64,000 nucleotides of DNA, from the NCBI GenBank assembly GCA_028023455.1, contig JAQFVV010006197.1, positions 20,955,254 to 21,019,253 on the forward strand. The letters are read 5' to 3'. The stretch is from Epiperipatus broadwayi. Taxonomy: Eukaryota; Onychophora; Udeonychophora; Euonychophora; Peripatidae. The notes beneath the pieces are model-generated. The model saw nothing but the letters and a program-made list of their open reading frames with translations, had not been told where the DNA came from and made no database searches. Of the stretch, positions 38,449 through 49,935 are shown piece by piece (the stretch's first letter is position 1; every line of letters starts with the position of its first letter). The position numbers and the translations under genes were made by a program.

Positions 38449-39678
38449 TCAGTCTTTTACTTCTTTCAACCATATCAGTAACATCTGTTTTTCTCTTAAC
38501 CATGTATTGCATTTTCGATTTCTTCTTTTTACTCCTAGCAAGCATCTCTTTATATTTCTTTGAGTGGTCTGAAGTCTCTGTATTGCTCTTCTATTAAGTG
38601 TCCAAGTCTCAGATCCATAAGTAAAAACTTGTAAAAGACATTTATTAAAAACCTTCCTTTTCAAACACAAGCATATTTCCTTTTAATATTAAGTTATTTC
38701 TATTAAAAGCACTCCAATCAAATTTAATTCTATTATTAATTTCATCCATTATGTTTTCATCTGTAGTAATAATCTGACCAAGGTATTTGTAGTTGTTAAC
38801 TTCTTCTAACTCTTCATAATCAATCTTTATTTTCATCTTTTGAGAAACTCCATTGAACATTACTTTAGTCTTTTTAACATTTATCTTTAGTCCTATTTTC
38901 TTACTTTCATCTGATAACTCTTGCAATATTTCCTGAAGCTCTGAAGCACTATTTGCAAAAATAACTACATCATATGCAAAATCTAAATGACTTAAATAAT
39001 CTCAATTTACTTTGACTCCTTTAGCTTCCCATTTCAATCCACAAAATACTTCTTGCAGCACTGCTGTAAAAAGTTTTGGAGATATGGAGTCACTCTGTCT
39101 TACACCCTTCTCAATGTTAACTTTCCTAGTATCATTACGTAATCTAATTGTTGCTGTTGCATTTTTATAAATATTCTTCAGAATATGACAATATTCTGGG
39201 TCTAAATCTGGATGATCCAATGTTTTAATCACTGAAGAAATGCTTATAGAATCAAATGTCTTTTCATAATTTACAAATCCAAAGCATAATAGCAACTCAT
39301 ATTCATTGATCCTGTTTATAATTTCTCTCAATACTTGGATATGATTGATCTACTGTACTAAAACTACCTTTAAATCCAGTTTGTTCTTTTGGTTGGTTGA
39401 AATCCAATGTTCTCTGTAGATGAGTTGTAATTATACTGATAAAATTTTTTGTATAAAACTGATAAAAGACTGATAGGTCTATAATTTCTAATATCTTCTT
39501 TATCATCTTTTTGAAATATTAATATTGCATTCTTCCAATCATCTGGTGCACCTTTATCATTTAGATATTTGGTATATAACACCAAAAAAATTTCTATTTT
39601 TTCACCTGCTTCTTTTAATATATCGATTATAATTCCATCATTACCATGGATCACTTCTTCATTTAAAATCCTGGACAA
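38449..39678 (-). pseudogene. RTE reverse transcriptase domain, broken
   Basis: The polymerase part of the LINE, in at least four overlapping frames. A stop and frameshift separate the GVRQ-D block from the FAYD block. The second Asp pair reads FAYD, so the polymerase could not work even if the frames were joined. The thumb/C-terminal part (YKYLG...TYGSETWTL...) is well kept, so the element is of moderate age. Confidence 0.85.
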
Positions 39679-40520
39679 TTCAGAATATATAATAAATAAG
39701 AGTTACTTGTTCTTTATTACTATATAATTTCTAATAGAACTCTTCTATCCATTTCATGAAGTCATCTCTTTTTAGTAATAATTCCATCTTTTTTGTCTTA
39801 TTGCAAACATAAGTTTCCTTCCAATACCAAAATATAGTTTTACACTCTTGAGACTTTTATCCTCTTCTGTAGCTTTCCTTACTAGTTCACAATTATATTT
39901 TCTTATATCATTATCAATTTTTTTATACCATTTTACAAAATTTGAGATATTTAATCCTTCTTAATGCATTATTTTTATATATCTTCATATTCCCTCTTTT
40001 CTTCATAAATTCTCTAGTCTCAGTAGAAATTTTATTTATCAATTTCTACTTTTTTCTACCATCTATCTTTGTTACAGTTTTTAAAAGTGTATCAGTTATT
40101 TTCCTATTAATTTCATTCAAATCTGAATCATGTTCAAAATCTACTAATACTTGAAACTGATTTGCAAGTTCTAATTTAAATTCATTAGAATGTTTCTGAA
40201 GATTAGGTATATCAACTGTAAATATTGTTTTTCTTAATAATTTTTGTCTCTGTGGTTTTGCATTAACAAGCATCTGACAGCTTACTAATCGACGATCACT
40301 TCCTGTGTTGAATTTATTACACATTACAATCTTGAAAGATGTATTTTCTGTTAATCAAGATATAATCCAATTCTGCTGTCCCTTCATTTGGATGCTTCCA
40401 TGCTCATTTCCTTTTAACATTTTTCTCAAAAAAAAAAAAAAAAAAATTCATAATATAAAGTTGTTGTTTTTTTTTGAAAACTCCACAAGTCTATGTCTTC
40501 TCTCATTTCTATTACTATAA

Positions 40521-40622
40521 AAACAGGCAAAACTCTCCATACAATAGTGCCACTCAGTGTAAGCCAGAGTAATAACAATTATGAGCAAGCATAAGAAATG
40601 GTGATCATGTGATGTTTAGTGG
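40521..40622. mobile_element. Short (102-bp) relative of the hammerhead element, inserted in the RTE
   Basis: Starts AACAGGCAAAACTCTCCATA, like 58605 onward, and ends GTGATCATGTGATGTTTAGTGG, like the end at 59186; the middle, including the hammerhead, is deleted. Flanked by TTTCTATTACTATAA at 40506-40520 and 40623-40637. It defines both ends of the family independently. Confidence 0.8.
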
Positions 40623-41020
40623 TTTCTATTACTATAACCAATTTTATCTACAGCACTTTCATTTGTTTACCAATTCTAGCATTAAAGTCTCCCATAACAA
40701 TTTTAAAATGTTGTTTAGTCTGATCAAAAGCCTTTTGTACATCCATATAAAAATCTTTTATTATTCCATCACTATGAGAACTTGTTGGGCATAAACCTGA
40801 ATTATCTGCATTTGGTATCTGCTATTAAGTTGAATAAATTAATCTTGTCACTCTGTCCGATTCATCATCAATCTCCACAATGTTGTTTTTCCACTTTTTA
40901 TTTATAATAAATTCTACTCCACTTGTACTTCCAATATTTGTTCCTTTGTAATAAAGTAAGTGTTCACTTTTTAAATCAATTGTCTCCTCATCTTTTCTTC
41001 TAATTTCGAAGTCCAATAAT

Positions 41021-41120
41021 ATCCCATTTAATATGAGACAGTCTTCCAATTATTGCAATCTTCCTTCACTATCCCATTTAATATGAGACAGTCTTCCAAT
41101 TATTGCAATCTTCCTTCACT
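41021..41120. repeat. Perfect 50-bp tandem duplication
   Basis: 41021-41070 and 41071-41120 are identical, in the endonuclease part of the RTE element. Being perfect in a decayed element, it is recent or an assembly artefact. Confidence 0.9.
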
Positions 41121-42017
41121 TGCAAGTAATCTGCATTTGTTATTACCTAAATAAAAAGCCATCTTCAAATAATAGTCTGAATCTGCAATCTGGGAATTCT
41201 TAACACCTTTCATCTTTGGCCACCAACTGTTGCTTTGGCTGGTGACTTTACAATCTCTGCAAATAAGACCATGATTTATTTTTGTCTGATGTGATTGTAT
41301 ACATATATTAGAAAAAAAATTTTCATTCACACACAATCATTCTGTCTTATCAGGCAACTGAGAAGAAAGACCATGATGTTTCTTGATCTTAAACTCAAGA
41401 GATAAAAAGCCAATAAATTTACCATGCTGGCTAATGTGTGTTAGTGAGAAGACCATTCATGTTCATATATATAAATAATCACATAGTAATAACAGCTGCA
41501 ATAATAAGAATGTATGGAGTGGACATTAGGAATTTGTCTTGCTCAGTTCCTTTAAGGTCTCCAAGAGAAATCAAAGAGTCTCCTTTCAGTTAACAGCAAA
41601 CTCCATATAGACTAAACAGACAATTACTTTAACATAGTATTATTTTATTAATAAAGTTACATTTGATTATTGTTTAGTGTAGAAGTAGGGTAGCAGAGTC
41701 TTAACAGCTTGAAGTCCAAAGATTGCAACTCAATTTTGTCATTTTCTGTGCTCAAACTTCATGTGAACAACCAAACAAAAAAATTATGCAATTGCTATTT
41801 TATAAATTTATTAACAAAATGAAAAAAAAAAATCAATTAATATTCAAGTTCTACAGGCAAATTCATTCCACAACTTTTAATCTAACTTCACTTGTGAGGA
41901 TGCTATTTAAATTGTTTAACAACAGGTACACTAAAAAACAAAAAAGAAGATAGGAGATAAATAAATATTTAGAAGTATTATTCTCACAACTTCTCTTTTA
42001 TTTTTTTTGCATGCCTT

Positions 42018-42236
42018 CATATATATTACTTTTTATAAATCTTCACATATACATTCTAATGCAAATTTTTTTTATATAATTCCTTTAATTTCTAACAGTT
42101 TCAACCGTCCTGCAGTCTTCAAATGCTCTGATGAAGATTGTAGGACAGTCGAAACTGTTAGAAAATTAAAGAAATTATATAAACCAATATGCATTCGAGT
42201 GTATATGTGCAGATTTATAAAAAGTAATATATATAT
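42018..42236. repeat. Foldback element, about 219 bp, with inverted hammerhead-like cores
   Basis: Arms of about 105 bp around a centre near 42130. On the plus strand the right arm reads CTGATGA (42128-42134), a perfect 6-bp stem GATTGT/ACAGTC around AGG, then GAAAC. The left arm has the same on the minus strand. An extra A between CTGATGA and the stem departs from the hammerhead consensus. A possible imperfect target repeat (ATAAATAAATATTTA / ATAAATAATATTTA) was noted. Confidence 0.65.
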
Positions 42237-43699
42237 AAATAATATTTACTATACTAATATTATTTTCAGTTTTATTGAGATTGACACATCTCGGAGTGCA
42301 GCATGTTGAAATTGACAGCTGTAAACTAATTAAATTATAACATATTAAAGATGTAATTAAATATAAAATTTATATTTTTTTGAAAAGAGTGGCATAATCG
42401 ATTTATTATTTTGTGGGGTTTGGTTTAACAACGGATATAAAAAACATGTAAAATTTAACTCAATTGGTGTGGCTGTACATGCCTGCTGAATATCATTCCT
42501 GATTGTTATCATATACTAAAGTATAACTTTTCTGAATGATTATATATTTTGTAAAGCTTACACTATTTGAAATGTCATATTGCTATTTAAAATAATTAGC
42601 TGCTTGATAAATATTTAAAAAATTTTAAAGTAAATGAAAAAAAAAAAGAAATCCCTCTCTTTAAATGGTAAAACAAAGTTAAATTTAGTTTTCATTTACT
42701 AAATTTAATAATTCAATTTGGAATAATAATTACATTAATGTTTTAGTTACAGTGTTCATATAAACAAACATAACACTGATAATGGTATAAAAAATTGTAA
42801 ATAGTTTTCATTATTATTATATTTATTTTATAATAAAGATATAGTATATTCTTTAAATCTATGCAATAATTTAATACACTCACATACACAAATATAAATT
42901 ACATCAAATATTAATTAATTTCAGCTATCTGTCAAACATAAAGTCTGAATAAAGCAGCCATTAAAGGGGATCAATCTTTTTCTGACTGCTTTATTCAATA
43001 TTTGTATTCAACACAGGTAGTGCTTCCGGAATTGATTAACAGTAGGTGTAGTTCCTATTTCTATATTTAAATTTCAGTACAGCATAAGCATGAGAGTTAA
43101 TTTTATATATATATAAGATATTAGTTAAAACAAAAATACTATGTAAATTGTATGTAATATATAACTTCATAAAGTTTGAAAAATTGTCAGATAATATCTA
43201 AAATATAAAGATGTTCTGTCAAAAAAATTAGTATTCAGTATAATTCTCACACTCATTACTAAAAAGTATATGTGCATATAATTTAGAAGCAGCAAAAATT
43301 CATTAAGTGGGAACCATTATTATGAGGTATTCTCTACTTAAATTTTTGTTCCAAACTATGATCAAATCACTCAGTCATAATTGAGAAAAGTTTATACAAT
43401 CATATCATTACCCGTTAAAGTGCATCCACAAATAATCAAACAAATGGGAGACTGGTATTAAAAAAAACAATATCTCAGAAATAAATACAAATATCATTAA
43501 ATAGGTGTTTTGAAGTCCATACAAGTAGAATTATTTGGATTCATTATTCTTTGTTAAATATTTAATGACTTAAAATATATAATACAGATTTTAATGCTAT
43601 GATAGTAAATTTATGAGGCATTTCTTTTTAGATAATATATTTTAAAAAAAATCAAAGATAAGATTAAGATGACTATTTTACTATTAATAGTAAAATGAA

Positions 43700-44065
43700 A
43701 ATTATATCATCATCAATATCATTTTCATTCATTATTGAATCATTGGAGAATAAGTTTCTCAAGTTTAAATCAGTTTCTCCAATCCATAGTTTCTCTACAT
43801 CAAACATTTTAATTCATTGATCCATCCTCAAGTGATCTCTCTTTACATGTGATCTTTGACTAAGTCTCATAATCTCTTAGAATTATCTCATCTATCCATC
43901 TCACATATAGTTTCTTTCACAATCTCCTGAAATTATCTCATTTATTCATCTCACATGCAATCTCTCTAAGTCTTTTACAGTCTCTCTGAATTCAATTTCA
44001 ATTACAATTGCCCACATATCATCCCTTTTAGAAATATATCATTTCAGACTGTTAACTCCTTTAAT
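43700..44065 (-). mobile_element. Old RTE LINE 3' fragment
   Basis: Plus strand begins ATCATCATCAATATCATT and continues with AGTTTCTC...ATCCATCTCACATAT...CTTTTACA...TCTCTGAATTCAATT, a decayed match to the RTE tails at 24.7 and 38.2 kb, with an internal duplication of the ATCTCAC block. Heavily mutated. Confidence 0.55.
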
Positions 44066-47023
44066 AACATCAGTAAGAATTATATATATAATTAAAAAAT
44101 GTCAAAAATACTTTTTTTCATAACTACAAAGACTAACTTAACATTATCATCAAAGAGATTATATACATTTTTTTTTTAAAAAAAAAAGCTTTCTTTTATA
44201 ATGATTTTTGTAATCTTAACATTGTAATAGTTAAATTATTTTTTATTTTTGGCATGTGTTAATTTGTTGGAAATTTTGTAAGTTTTTATATTTCAATTAA
44301 AAAATAATAATTATATAATCAAGTCATATGATCTCCAATATATTTTTTTAAGATTTCAATACTGAAGATCATATTACATTTTGTTTAAATACTGAAAATC
44401 ATATTACATTTCATTTAAATTTTCTTTTGTAGTTAATTAAAGAATAATAGACAGTAGTGATTTTTCTTCCTTAATTATAGCCATTAATACAAGCCTTAAT
44501 TCAGTTAATGGTGTCCAAATAGTATGCTTCCATTCTGATAATTGTTGTTTGGAAGTAATGAATAATAAGGAAAGAAGGCAAGCATGAAAAGAGATAAAAA
44601 AAAAAAAATAGATTAATTATTATTGAAATGTAGGATGTTGAATGAAGAACAAAATAAAGTGATTTGAGAAATAAGAGAAAGCTAAAAGTTTTAGAATGGT
44701 GAAAAAGCTAAAATATATATATATTGAGAACAGGAAATATAAGGAAAGAACTATAGGGATAAGTAAATAGGTTTATTAAAATAGAACAGAATGAGAAAAC
44801 AAAAAGGAAATGCATCTGTTGTCAGAATGATTTGTTAAATGTAGATCAGAAAAAAGTAATGGATGGGTAAAATAGACAAGTTTAAATTAATATAAAAAGA
44901 TTTTACAGGATGTTTAATTTGAACAACAAGATTTCTGATCACATGACTTTCTATACACAAAAATTTTTTGAATTCATCAAAAATGAAACTATTTTTCATC
45001 ATATCTCAAGCTTTCATTCTGGTCTAAGTAACTGCTTAGCATTGAAACCATCCCAATAATTAAATTATTCTTATTATATTAAAGCTAATAATTTCAAAAT
45101 AAGAATAAAATTGATACTGAATGGGTACAATACTAGGCAGTTAACGTTTTCCTGAATAAAGAAGTTACACTGCCATGTGGACAGTGACTACATCAGTCAA
45201 TACTTACATTAATGGTACGAATAAGTAAAAGTGCATAATATGATCATTATAATAATCCATGATAATTTTTAATTATTTTCATGAATCTGATTTTGTAATT
45301 ATCATTGATGATTAAAACAGTATTGGCATGTAATATATATCTGAATAATATATATACACATCACCTATTCAAACAGATCCCCTCAAAGCAGAACAGCTTT
45401 TCTCTTGTATTTACTAAGCATTTTAAATAAGGAAACCACAAAAATTAATAGTGTTAAGTTAATTCTGAACAGAATAGGCTTTCCTAATTAAATCAAAATA
45501 GACATAAGGGGCATAAATATGTGTTAATATTTTCAATCACATATCCATATATTTTATTGAATAACAGTTATGTAAAACAGTCTTTGAATAGTTCAAGACA
45601 GATCGTGGATTTCCCAAGAGTATCCCCCTCCCCAAAGATGATTAAAAAGATATTCTGTTGCCTAGTAACTATGACTATTTGTGATTGAGATCTGTTTAAA
45701 CACATTTAACAGTATCTAAATTAATATTAGACTAATTATTGTCAAAGTTATAACTAAATTAAAATAGTGACAGTGCAATTTTTTAAACTCCTTTTTTATG
45801 ACTTGAATATCAAATTACAAACTTGTTCAACAAGCTAATTTATGACTGAACCAAGTTTTCAATAATTAATGTATGTAATTTCATTTTCTTTTCATAGATA
45901 TGAAAAAATAAAAATCCTTTGATCTAGTTTCTAGACTTTTGATAAAACCATAATTGAACTGAAAAAAATATAAATGGAACTCTAGATAATCTCAAACTTC
46001 ACAATTTCAAGCAAGGAAACATGTTTCAAATCATTCTCATATCAAATTAACTAATACAATGAAGTCAAATAGTCCTATAACTATTTTCTTAAAAGATCAT
46101 TTGATGTTTGAAAATCTAATTAATAAGTTGAGTATAACAATTTCATTTAACTGTTTTTTTTTAATTCAATTGACAATTGATCCAGGAACCTTTACCTCTC
46201 AAATCCAGTACTAAAATAAAATATATTAAGACTGCAATATAGATGAAATAATCATGAAAAAATAATAATATAATAAAATATTCTACATTTAATTATCAGT
46301 GGCAAATTATTGCAAAGTGATTTTTTTTTAAATATTCTGTTGACAAGTTATATAACAGATTGTTTTAAATATTCAAGAGCTAACTATTTATTCCAGTTCC
46401 ATCACCTATTGCAAGTTTGAGTAATCAATAGATGTTATCTGTAGTGATTATTAAATCTCTGCCTAAGGCTTAAGGCCTTTGTATAATAGTAAAGAGTTTT
46501 GATCTTGAACTTAGGGTAATGTTAGAATAAAATAAATAGTTAGCTTTTAAAAAGCAATGTATAAATTGGGCCATGTGATCAAATAAATAAAAAAAGTTAA
46601 TAGATGGCAGAAGTAGTGATAAAAAAATTTAAATTTATAAATATTAATAACTAAGCAGGTTTTTACTAAGGATGCAAGTTATTTTGTAGTCCAATTAGCA
46701 AATAATCAACAATCTAATAATTTGTTAATTGATATAAAAATGTTTAAAAATGATGCGAAATATATGGTTAGACCTATAAAGTTAAAGAGATTACTTGACC
46801 TGTACTACTTTAATACTGTCAATCATAATATTTCTCTAAAATCTTAGAAGCAATTAAATTCTATAGTTATTATTAAAGGCAATATGTATTTTGTTATTTT
46901 TAAAATTATTATGCATTTTTTGTTAAATTAAAATGCAAAGACAATGTAGTATTGCAGGACTAACAGTCTTTCAAGATTATACTTTGGCAGAATTATCAAA
47001 TAATTTATATCTTTCTGATAGTA
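44066..47023. other. AT-rich intronic stretch with nothing recognised
   Basis: No coding match or defined repeat except a short 45-bp direct duplication at about 44345-44420 (ACTGAAGATCATATTACATT and variant). Confidence 0.4.
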
Positions 47024-47174
47024 ATATTTTATACTTTTTACTTAATGAATATTTCTGTAGTGTAATTTTCACTACCCCAGTCTCACATAAGGTAGGAAAT
47101 GGTTTCTATTCACTTTTAACATCTCTTGGATGGTATAATCATAAACACATGACCAAGATGTAAAAAAGTCGTAT

Positions 47175-47224
47175 GATCCCCAAAATGCACAGTTTATACA
47201 GGACCAGCACTCATCAATTGTCCC
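47175..47224 (-). ncRNA. Hammerhead ribozyme relic, first unit
   Basis: Minus strand has TTGATGA (C-to-T in the first core position), GTGCTG GTC CTGTAT and AAACTGTGCATTTTGG. Together with the copy at 47536-47590 it supports a common ancestor with CTGATGA-GTGCTG-loop-CAGCAC-GAAAC. Confidence 0.55.
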
Positions 47225-47535
47225 TTACTATAATCTCTTATACATAACTTTATCATTGTTCAGTATATATAGATAGCCAATTACTACAGTTCAATTAATG
47301 AGTATCAAAGTTACTGCCCTCATAATTTTGACTCAAACCACTTGATGAAAATATATTGATAATTTTTATTAGTCATTCATTAGATCAGAGGTTATATCCA
47401 CTTAGTGAATGTTTCTGTAGTGCAATTTTCACTACACCACTCTCATACAACATAGGAATTAGTTTCTATCCACTTGCAACACCTTGTGAAGGGTATAATC
47501 ATAAACATATGACCAAAGACGTGAAAAAGATGTAT

Positions 47536-47590
47536 GATCACCAAGATGCATATTTTGTGTTGCACCAGTACTCATCAGTTGGCCCAGATC
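47536..47590 (-). ncRNA. Hammerhead ribozyme relic, minimal type I, at the apex of the foldback
   Basis: In the 55-nt minus strand: outer stem I GATC/GATC and inner stem I CCAA/TTGG enclose CTGATGA, then GTACTG GTG CAACAC, then AAAATATGCATC. Stem II has four of six pairs left; the two mismatches and the GAAA-to-AAAA change are all simple transitions, and the sister copy keeps GTGCTG. The rebuilt order CUGAUGA, GUGCUG/CAGCAC, GAAA, short stem III, cleavage site, stem I is canonical. As it stands it is probably inactive. Confidence 0.65.
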
Positions 47591-47834
47591 ACAATCTCTT
47601 ATACATGTCTTTGGTAATATGTTTATAATTACATCCTTCAAGTGTTAAAAGCAGATAGAAACAGTCCCTATCTTGTGAGAGAGTGGAATAGTGAAAATTA
47701 CATCACAGAAACATTATTCATTAAGTGGATAATCGCTAGTCTAATGAATGATTAATAAAAATTATTAATATATTTTATACTTTTTAGTCTTAAAAAAATT
47801 AATTATTCTATAAAATAATAATAATTTGATGGAT

Positions 47835-47945
47835 AGTTGCTCAAGAGGTCAAATAAAATGGCAGACTAGGATTTGATCCAAGAATCTTCAGATTTCAAAT
47901 TGACTATTCTTAACATTCACTATATCAGATCATGCAGAGCAAATT
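47835..47945 (-). repeat. tRNA-derived SINE head fragment
   Basis: Minus strand has TGATATAGTGAATG (A-box-like) and GGATCAAATCC (B-box-like) about 45 bases apart, close to tRNA spacing. Confidence 0.35.
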
Positions 47946-49595
47946 ATATTGCATCATCAACATTTAAATACAATAAAATGTATAAAAAACAAATTTTCAA
48001 TTTAAATAAAAAATAATTCATGAAAAATTTATCAAGAGTAATATTATCATATCATTTTAATAATTTTAACCCAACTTTTGACAATATATTGCCAATTTCT
48101 TCAATAAAATTATCTAAACAGTACAGATAATAACCTCATAAATAAATATCATACTTAGTATTATTAATAATAAATCAAATGCAGTAATGCAACACATTGT
48201 CATCACTTAAGTTAATAATTTATAACCAGAAAAGTCAAATTTTTATTTATACAAAATACTATAATATCTTTGCTACAATTTAAAAGTTATCTATCACTTC
48301 CCTCTATCATCTGCACAAATTTTATTCTTTCTCCTAATTCTTCTGGTCAATGCAGTAGTTGGAATCCAATAAAACCATCCTGAATGGTTAATCTAATGTC
48401 TTCAACTGTTATAAAAATGAAGTGAATTTTTTTTCTCTTTCACAATGAGTTATATCACAAGTTAAGTCATATCAGATCCAAGTTGAGTATCAATTTCGTC
48501 ACAAATTAGTTGATGCCTTTTGATCAAAATAAAAAGAGAAGAGGGTTTCTTGTAAATAAAGTTTTAAAAACGACAATCTCAAGAGTATCTAAGAAGAGTC
48601 ATTAAATTAAAAATAATTACATATATAAAAAGACTAAAGTTATGATGTAATTTTATATATTATAGCTCATAATTTTAAGGAAATTTTTTTTTAAATATAT
48701 TATCTTTAACTAAACAATGTGCGAAAAAAAAATTGGCCTCAACATCAGTTAAGGTTCATTGTCTTCTTAAGTAATGTATTATGATTTCTTTTTTCTGTTC
48801 CTGTTTAAAAATTATAGGTAATTAAATTATAAGAGCAGAAAAAATTGAAGTAAGGTGTAGAATCTGCAAAAAAATGAATGATGATGATAAAATAAATATA
48901 AATCATATTTAATGTGTTTGGATTTCAAAGAATTTTTTTTTTTTTTGAATTGTTGAAATGAATATAATAATAAATAAATAAAAAAAACATCACCATATTG
49001 TATACAATAGAAGTAAAACTTTTTTTTTTTTTTAAGAATTATAAGAAATATTGAAATATCCTATGTTTATAAAAATCTAAGAAAGTTATAATGCCAGTCT
49101 TAAAGAATATTTTATATAAGCCCACACTATAATTTTTCATGTTAAAGTTACGTAGAAAGCAAAATATTAATTTATTTTTAGAAACTATCATGGAATGCTT
49201 TTGTGATAAGTCAGCTTAAATTCTTTGAAAAACAATCTTCTCTTTATTCTTCAATACACTAATTTTTAATATAACATAGAAGAACATTCTTGAAGCAATA
49301 TATTTTACTAATCTATATATAATTAAAAAATTTGATTGTCAAAATACAGTAAAGTGACAATATCTGCTATATTTTGTTCCATGTTCTCCTGGGGTATCTT
49401 GCATATATTAGCTCACATTTTATTGATAAAGTTTTGATAATAAAATATATTTTGTTTATTGAACTGCAAGTATACAGTACTTTTCTACACACATATATAA
49501 CAAAGTCACTTTTTTATAAGTATAATATATATATAAATTAAAATTACAATATAAACAAAATTAAAAAATAATAATGTAATTATTAATAATAAATT
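47946..49595. other. AT-rich intronic stretch with nothing recognised
   Basis: No supported gene or repeat; several poly-T/poly-A runs (48931-48946, 49021-49034). Confidence 0.4.
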
Positions 49596-49935
49596 GAAGG
49601 TCATCATCATCATCATCAACTATTATCAATCCACTGCAGGATGAAGGTCTCTCTAAGTTCAAACCATCTTGTCTGATCTTTAGCTTCTCTTCCTCACATC
49701 ACCCCTGCACATTTTATTTCATCCATCCATCTCCCATGTGGTTTCTTTCTGGGTCTTTGGAATTCAGTTTAATATTTCAATTGTCCATCCATTATCATCT
49801 CTTCTAGCAATATGTCCAGCCCAACTCCATTTCAGTCTTTTAATTTTTTCAATGAGGTCAATAACACCTGTTTGTTCTCTTACTCATATATTGCGTTTTC
49901 GATCTCTTCTTATTACTCCCAACATACATTTACAT
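49596..49935 (-). mobile_element. RTE LINE 3' fragment
   Basis: Plus strand starts with a TCATCATCATCATCATCAAC run and matches the tails at 24667 and 38239 almost base for base (ATCAATCCACTGCAGGATGA). It is 5'-truncated near 49935; the coding part is the same GHIARR region with frameshifts. Confidence 0.85.

Larger units (their letters stand above)
40046..41336 (-). pseudogene. RTE apurinic-like endonuclease domain, broken
   Basis: N-terminal endonuclease of the LINE. The MGDFNA and ELDYI motifs are kept; the last catalytic motif SDH-L is SDRRL (about 40283-40303), losing the catalytic His. Frame is lost at the 102-bp insert at 40521 and at the 50-bp tandem duplication at 41021. The 5' end is near 41340; no clear promoter was identified. 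Confidence 0.8.
38239..41340 (-). mobile_element. RTE-type LINE, near full length, inactivated
   Basis: Minus-strand element of about 3.1 kb with endonuclease followed by reverse transcriptase. Endonuclease landmarks: GVEFIINKKWKNNIVEID, then DESDRVTRLIY (40.85-40.95 kb), KIVMGDFNARIGKQM (near 40.68 kb), GTAELDYILINRK and GSDRRLVS (near 40.3 kb). RT landmarks: RNYRPISLLSVLYK (near 39.5 kb), FVNYEKTFDSI, GVRQSDSISPKLFTAVLQEV (near 39.1 kb), FAYDVVIFA (near 38.97 kb), KINVKKTKVMFNG, YKYLGQIITT and TYGSETWTLNRR. It ends in a TGATGA-type tail at 38239, usual for RTE. Broken by stops, frameshifts, a 102-bp insert (40521-40622) and a 50-bp duplication (41021-41120). Mutated catalytic residues: SDH to SDR in the endonuclease and FADD to FAYD in the polymerase. 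Confidence 0.88.
47041..47769. mobile_element. Tandem-plus-foldback hammerhead element, 729 bp, with 17-bp target duplication
   Basis: Two direct units with a period of 360 bp (CTTAATGAATATTTCTG at 47041 and its match at 47401); the second unit folds back on itself (arms about 47353-47535 and 47591-47769). Flanked by ATATTTTATACTTTTTA at 47024-47040 and 47770-47786. The layout equals that of 7519-8275 (sense, sense, antisense). Both units carry a hammerhead core on the minus strand. The open frames here are not protein genes. Confidence 0.8.

Noticed and set aside
46933-47628. Two similar 76- and 90-codon ORFs that look like a gene duplication
   Set aside because: They are the two tandem units of a non-coding hammerhead/foldback element; the frames are by-products.
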